From assembly GCA_016871475.1 (NCBI GenBank), contig VHDG01000176.1, forward strand, positions 1 through 7,544: a stretch of DNA of 7,544 nucleotides. Direction: 5' to 3'. The notes under the pieces were generated by a model. It had not been told where the DNA came from, made no database searches, and was given only the letters and a program-made list of their open reading frames with translations. Below are positions 6,088 through 7,544 of the stretch, one piece after another. The first letter of the stretch is position 1, and every line of letters starts with the position of its first letter. This stretch comes from Verrucomicrobiota bacterium. Its GTDB lineage: Bacteria > Verrucomicrobiota > Verrucomicrobiia > Limisphaerales > UBA11320. A program made the position numbers and the translations under genes.

Positions 6088-7544
6088 TTGTGTTCGTTCC
6101 CCGGGCGGGTTCGTACCAGTCGCCTCGCAACCAGTCCGCAATCAGTCCGATGGACGTGTCATCAAGTATCTGATCCACGCCAAAACGGGGCATGCGATCG
6201 TTGCGTTTTCCGTAAAACCTGTCGTGAGCGGGGTCCTTAACAAAATCGATGATCCATTGCCGGGAGCCATATCCGGTGAGGTCCGGTGCTGTGGCATCTT
6301 CGTCGGGTTTTTGAAAACTGTGGCACTCAGTACACTGCATGGTGCTGTTGCGGATTGCTTCGCGTCCTCTGGCAATGAGGGCAGCATCCCTGGTGTCCGC
6401 CTCGGTTTGGGCCTTGAGCCTTGCTTCTGCTGACAATGCGGCGATCACTGCCTGGAGATCCTGTTTGCCCTCTGCATTGAGCTTTGGAATTTCCCGCTTC
6501 ACAAACCTTGCCATCTTGCCGTCGGTAAACCTGGTTCCCCCAAAATAGTGAGGACTGGAGACCTTCTCCGGATCCAGCAAGCCGGCGATCCATTCCCGGG
6601 TGGCGAACCCTTTCAGATCGGGCGCAGTTGCGGGATCCTTGGGCTTCACGCCCTGACCATCGTGGCCCTCGTAGAGGTGGCAGCTGGCACAGTTCTTTGC
6701 GAAGAGCTTCGGTCCCTGTGTATAGGGATCATTGCGGAGCAGCGTTACGGCTCCCGAACTCGGGATCCCGGCAGGGCTTTGTGCCAGGATCTTGACCCGT
6801 TTGGCGTCGCGCTCCGCTGCTGCTATCGCCAGCTGGTGTTCGGGGGATCGGGAGTCTTCGCTCATCGCAAGCCACGTCAAGAGTCCGGCCCCCGCGATGA
6901 TGGAGACCAAAAGAGCCACGTTGAACCGGTGGCCGAGACGCCACTTTCCGAAAAATGGCATGAGGAAGATCAGCACCATCACGAAGGATGGAAGGATGAT
7001 GGCACCCCAGACCTCGCTCTCTCCGGGGAAGTACTTCAGCAGTTGAAAGAGGAATAGAAAGTACCACTCCGGGCGTGCCGCAGAGAACTGTTCTGAAGGG
7101 TCTGCGGGTGCGCTGAGCTCGCCGCTGACTTCACCATCGGAGCCCATGAAGCGCGGCAGGATCACGGAAAGCAGGACCGTCGCCATGACAGCCAGCGCCG
7201 CCACGGAATCCTTCAACACCTGATCCGGCCAGAAGGGCTCATCCTTTTTTCGTCTGGGTTCCGCAGCGGTCAGTCCGTGACGTCGGAAGAGGTAAATGTG
7301 TCCAACAATCAACGCGATCAAAGCGGCCGGCAGCCAGCCGGCATGGAGCGCGAAAAACCGGGTCAGGGTGTGATGACCATAGTCCGCCCCTCCGATGATC
7401 AGTCGCTGCAGATCGGGGCCGATCACCGGAGTGATGGCGGCGATGTTTGTGGCGACGCGTGTGGCCCAATAGCCCTTTTGATCCCAGGGCAGCAGGTAGC
7501 CTGTGAGTGACAATGCGAGCACGATGCCCAACAGGCCTAACCCG
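6068..7544 (-). CDS. Cytochrome b6/subunit IV-type protein fused to two cytochrome c domains, 5' end off the window
   Basis: The frame is open to the right edge, so helices A, B and part of C are missing. The visible part starts GLGLLGIVLALSLTGYLLPWDQ, the end of helix C of a quinol-oxidising cytochrome b. Counting from codon 7529-7531 as residue 1: haem ligands His63 and His78 in helix D are 15 apart, as in b6-type proteins (14 in mitochondrial-type). The Qo-site motif PEWY is at 154-157 in a subunit IV-like part with three helices (about 106-126, 174-194, 203-223). Topology then puts the C terminus in the periplasm, where two c-type haem domains follow: CASCH 281-285 with likely distal Met340, and CTECH 400-404 with likely Met447. 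The two share a copied motif, APDL-x-G-x-x-x-R-x-WI. It probably works with a Rieske protein, expected upstream beyond the edge, to pass electrons from quinol to c haems. Confidence 0.92.
   Translation of the reverse strand, partial: GLGLLGIVLALSLTGYLLPWDQKGYWATRVATNIAAITPVIGPDLQRLIIGGADYGHHTLTRFFALHAGWLPAALIALIVGHIYLFRRHGLTAAEPRRKKDEPFWPDQVLKDSVAALAVMATVLLSVILPRFMGSDGEVSGELSAPADPSEQFSAARPEWYFLFLFQLLKYFPGESEVWGAIILPSFVMVLIFLMPFFGKWRLGHRFNVALLVSIIAGAGLLTWLAMSEDSRSPEHQLAIAAAERDAKRVKILAQSPAGIPSSGAVTLLRNDPYTQGPKLFAKNCASCHLYEGHDGQGVKPKDPATAPDLKGFATREWIAGLLDPEKVSSPHYFGGTRFTDGKMARFVKREIPKLNAEGKQDLQAVIAALSAEARLKAQTEADTRDAALIARGREAIRNSTMQCTECHSFQKPDEDATAPDLTGYGSRQWIIDFVKDPAHDRFYGKRNDRMPRFGVDQILDDTSIGLIADWLRGDWYEPARGTNTNANAAN

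Noticed and set aside
6548..7057. Plus-strand open frame of 169 codons
   Set aside because: It is antisense to the cytochrome b/c gene, whose haem motifs and membrane helices are unmistakable.

Overview
The window carries four loci. Two lie on the plus strand: a rhomboid protease cut by the left edge, then a very large surface-protein gene. Two lie on the minus strand: a small alpha/beta-hydrolase esterase, and a cytochrome b fused to cytochrome c that is cut by the right edge. A short convergent intergenic stretch rich in inverted repeats separates the two pairs. The DNA is GC-rich. The mix of features (LVIVD beta-propeller plus thrombospondin-3 plus Big_5-like domains, a beta-helix tail ending in an autotransporter-type strand-rich segment, and a cytochrome b/diheme c fusion) points to a Verrucomicrobiota bacterium or close PVC relative. 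That placement is inference from gene style, not from a marker gene.

Left part (1-703): an intramembrane serine protease of the rhomboid family with all catalytic motifs. Its first codons lie outside the window. Middle (about 786-5210): one long modular secreted or surface protein, now spread over three reading frames. The pieces read as a signal peptide and two N-terminal beta domains (frame 1), then calcium-binding repeats, propeller, Ig-like and beta-helix domains (frame 2), then a C-terminal strand-rich domain (frame 3). Each break coincides with a slippage-prone tract: a G4 run at 794-797, a two-copy octamer at 1227-1242, and a G5 run at 4745-4749. Restoring one event at each tract gives one continuous reading of 1476 codons starting at an ATG with a good signal peptide. 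The gene is therefore a recent pseudogene, a switchable gene, or a target of sequence errors. The neighbouring genes are uninterrupted.

Intergenic 5211-5454: no gene is seen. It holds an element of about 211 bp (5234-5444) bounded by 9-bp inverted ends, with a 19-bp imperfect inverted repeat nested inside and several small palindromes. It looks like a dispersed non-coding repeat or MITE-like element.

Right part (5455-7544, minus strand): the cytochrome gene is transcribed first and its end overlaps the esterase start by 20 nt. The cytochrome combines a b6-type haem-binding helix, a subunit IV-like region with the PEWY quinol-site motif, and two tandem c-type haem domains placed on the periplasmic side. 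It would act as the core of a quinol-oxidising bc-type respiratory complex. The esterase appears to be a passenger in the same transcript.

The most notable points are the three-lesion pattern in the giant surface protein, the cytochrome b6/IV/diheme c fusion, and the palindromic intergenic element. I see no defence system, CRISPR array, transposase or RNA gene.
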